Source: Manis javanica
Lineage: Eukaryota > Chordata > Mammalia > Pholidota > Manidae
NCBI RefSeq assembly: GCF_040802235.1
Contig: NC_133161.1
Location: forward strand, 14,215,001 to 14,279,000
Direction: 5' to 3'
Length of the DNA: 64,000 bases
The notes under the pieces are model-generated. The model did not search any database, was not told where the DNA came from, and saw only the letters and a program-made list of their open reading frames with translations. Each line of letters opens with the position of its first letter. The first letter of the stretch is position 1. This document shows, one piece after another, positions 61,121-64,000 of the stretch. The position numbers were made by a program, and so were the translations under genes.

Positions 61121-62628
61121 TTTTAATAGAAAGGTCATCAAAAAATAGACTCTATGGGAGAAAAGCAGTTTTAGGGCAAAATAATACTATTTATGTATTG
61201 ATTTATTTGTATCCTGTCTTGGTCCAGAAGTTGTTTAAGGTTGTGACATACAATTAATTAAGCTAGGAAAAATAAGTTTAAAAGAAATGAGAAGAAACGA
61301 GGCAAAGAGGAAGTTGGATGAGTGAGTTTAGAGCACAAAACAGCATGTGTGTTTTCTAAGCTTTCTGTGTGAAGAGGGTGACGTGATTACCTACATGATT
61401 CATAGGCTCACAAGACCAAGACAGCAGAAGCACAACTGCCCTGGATACTAAAACAAGAGAAAAATTCTCCCCTCGGGCCTTCCCGGAGATGACATTGCTT
61501 AAGACGATGAACACTGTTCTTGACATTTTTCTCACAGTAAACCCTGCAGTAAGCTTTGTAGTGTAGGACTGATTTATCCAATGGGCACTAGTGATCCCAG
61601 CAGTGCATAGGGTCAACAATATTTTCAAGGGTCTCAAAAATGCTTGAGATCTGAAAAAAATGTTCTTGCAGCCAAAATAAGAACAGCAACAAACTGTGCA
61701 ATCAAAAAGAAAAAAATTCGATTTCAACAGTGAAGTTATACAATGCGTTTCAAACAGTTAAACAGAAACAATATAGGATGTTGGTGCATTTTAATATGTT
61801 TGATTGGAGCAGATTGAATCCTTTCAAAATGATGGCAGCCTGGGGCATAGATAGATTTGAACCTGCCCTGCCTGGAGTTGGGTTGGTGGTTTGAATAGCA
61901 TCCACTCAGGCAAGCTCACAGCGTCATATCAAATCATATTTGAAAGCAGTTCTGGATGCCGGGCATATAGAGGGCAAAGACTCTGGCCCCTCTCCTTCTT
62001 AGTACATTGTTACTTGATTTGGGACTGTTTTAGATTAGATGTTATAAATCAATTAAAAGTCAAAATATTCTCTTAACAGATGAAGGGGTTTTATTATCTT
62101 TAAAGGAGGATAGACTTGAGTGGCCTCTGGTAACTCATTCATTCCCTAAGGCGGGGCTGTATGGCACCTATTTTATGAATGTCGTCATTATTAGCTGCTT
62201 ATTTATTTATTTTTCTGCAAAAAACCCAATTTATTATCCCAGGAGAGGGCCCTCCCTGGGGCTCATATCCCAATAAGTAAATGTCTGTCAGTAAATAAAA
62301 GTGGTCTGTAAGTAATGCCCCCTAGCTGAGGGTGAAGGTTCTGGCTTTTCTTGGAGAGTGGGTAGGAGGCAGCTAGGACAGGAAGCCTCCAACCGCAACT
62401 TGTTCCTGATTCTCTGGGGGATTCAACCCCAGCGAGGCACCAAAGGGAACAGGGAGTGTTAGCTGCTCTTTAAAAAATATGAGTTATTATGTAACTAATA
62501 ACTTCATGAAGCTGGTTACCTCATGTGGTGACTCTGATGCATTTTACACTAGGTTTACTTTGGAGAGTGTACCAGGAAATTGCATTGCTCAAAGCGAGAC
62601 ATTCTGTGGGAACATTCTCAAGATTTCC

Positions 62629-62648
62629 TTTTTTTTTTTTTTTTTTTT
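62629..62648. repeat. T20 tract, possible reverse poly-A tail
   Basis: An uninterrupted run of 20 T follows ttcc and precedes gtggttgagatagg. It could be the poly-A tail of a minus-strand retrocopy extending to the right. No gene of origin was recognised and no flanking duplication identified. Confidence 0.7.
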
Positions 62649-63712
62649 GTGGTTGAGATAGGTGTTTGGTTACACATACTTAAAAAAGTCCATACTAAAA
62701 TGCCAGTGGCCAGGCCTCATGGTGGTAGGCAGGGTGGGGTTGGCTGAGAGGGTGGGGCTCCAGGGACCTCACTGTCTCCAATTTTATGTTTTCCTTGATA
62801 AGCTTTCATTTGAAAAAAGAGGAGAGGGGGCTCAGCTCAGTGATTCTTGCACTGCCAGGTTGACAACCAGCATTCGGTGGCCTGGGGTGCCACCTGTGGA
62901 AAGGGTACTGCATGCTGAGGAAACCTCCCTTGTGATTCCATTAGGCCCCTCTATTGCCTCTTCATCTCTGGGAAAAGACCCCTGGCCTTTGAACTTGGGG
63001 CTTTCATTTCCAGTTCATCTCCTCTGAGGAGGATCATGGCGCTAACCACTACTGCTATTCCCTAACTTGGAAGCAGAGATGGGACCCATTGGCTTTTCCT
63101 GCATGTGGCATTGTTTTCACAAATCAATCTCTCATGAGACTGAAACATCCAGATCTTCACCTGAGCATGTCTTAGTTTGTGGAGGAGCTTAACTCCACTC
63201 ACCGCTGTTACGGGGCTGTCATATGGAAAGAATGAGTGTCCTTTTAAGGAAAATGAAGATCTGCACAGAGTTCAACTCTGAGATTATGCCATGGAGTTGA
63301 TAAAAGTAACACAGTGAACAAGGACTGGAGCTCACCATTTGGACCGTTTCTGAACAGTTCCCAGGGTGGGTCACTCAAGACTGCTCTTCATTCACAATTA
63401 CCAGGGGGGCAGTGGGCCCAGGGCCCAGGCAGAGGTGGGGTCAACAGAAAAGAACGGACTTCTTCTCGGCTAAGGCCATCTTCCACCTGGGCCCTGGATC
63501 TCATTCTCTCCCATTTTCTCACATTGAACTGTGATCTATGAACACACTTTGATGATTTCTATTTTTTGCTCTTCATTAAGGACCATCATACTGCCATGTT
63601 TTATAAATGTTTGGCAGTGCTTGAAAAGAATGTGTCTTGCAGTTGTAAGGTTCAGTGTTCTATGTAAATTCATTGGATTAAGAGTGCTAATGGCATGGTT
63701 CTGATCATCTAC

Positions 63713-63730
63713 ATATATATATATATATAT
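63713..63730. repeat. (AT)n microsatellite
   Basis: Nine AT units inside an AT-rich stretch. Confidence 0.9.
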
Positions 63731-64000
63731 TTTTAAATTTGGTCTTCTAATTTATTGAACAATGAGACATGATTGTGGATTATAATATTCCGTTTTTATC
63801 TCTAGTAATGCTTTTTGCCCTGAAGTGTACTTTGATAATACTGTAACTATGTAGCCTTTCCTTTGCTTAGTTTTTACATGCTATACATTTTTCCATCATC
63901 TTTCAACGTTCCTAAATCCTTACTATGTTTTAGATGTGAACTTTATAAAAACATAGTGTAGAATTAAAAAAAAAACAGTGACAATCTTTTTTAAAAGTTT

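Larger units (their letters stand above)
58662..64000. other. Upstream of TMEM213, L2/MIR-rich, no coding exon found
   Basis: In human, ATP6V0A4 (V-ATPase a4 subunit) is the next gene and runs away from TMEM213, so its untranslated first exons may lie here on the + strand. I found no sequence coding for its N-terminus. The segments 61130-62620 and 62650-64000 contain nothing I can name beyond simple tracts. No TATA box or strong CpG island was recognised for a shared promoter. Confidence 0.6.

Noticed and set aside
58662..64000. Coding start of ATP6V0A4, expected from human gene order
   Set aside because: No stretch encoding the conserved V-ATPase a-subunit N-terminus was found on the plus strand. 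Only untranslated exons could be present.

Overview
The window is nuclear DNA from a placental mammal. It holds split genes with GT-AG introns, long AT-rich introns, and a repeat load of L1, L2, MIR, MaLR-type LTR and hAT-Charlie relics. No lineage-specific SINE was recognised by eye (no Alu, B1, carnivore tRNA-Lys or Bov-tA type), while several L1 copies still carry clear target-site duplications. An L1-active, SINE-poor genome fits a pangolin-like laurasiatherian. That species call is tentative and cannot be verified from the sequence alone.

Positions 1 to about 40,890 (+ strand) are the 3' end of KIAA1549. Eight consecutive exons (4377-4582, 7147-7376, 8285-8438, 12512-12829, 24720-24766, 27882-28039, 33052-33197, 35193-35444) have clean splice sites. 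Their phases join into one open frame of 1,509 nt, or 502 residues plus a stop. This is the cytoplasmic C-terminal tail of the protein. A long 3' UTR follows, with several AATAAA signals, the last at 40861. The 11.9 kb intron 12830-24719 is packed with L1 elements. It appears orthologous to the human intron where KIAA1549-BRAF fusion breakpoints commonly fall.

Positions about 40,890 to 54,288 are intergenic, with old L1, LTR and L2 material and a compound GT/GA microsatellite. One odd 450 bp patch (43.3-43.8 kb) has short ORFs on both strands in good start contexts.

Positions 54,289-58,661 (- strand) are TMEM213, rebuilt from three coding exons (58628-58517, 55425-55354, 54458-54289) as a 117-residue small membrane protein convergent with KIAA1549. 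The expected ATG near the signal peptide reads ACG here, so translation probably starts 10 codons upstream.

Positions 58,662-64,000 are L2/MIR-rich upstream DNA. In human the next gene in this direction is ATP6V0A4, divergent from TMEM213. I found none of its coding exons here.

The two genes have no known joint pathway. The gene order matches the human 7q34 neighbourhood. I saw no CRISPR array, operon, tRNA or rRNA gene, and no convincing wholly new system.
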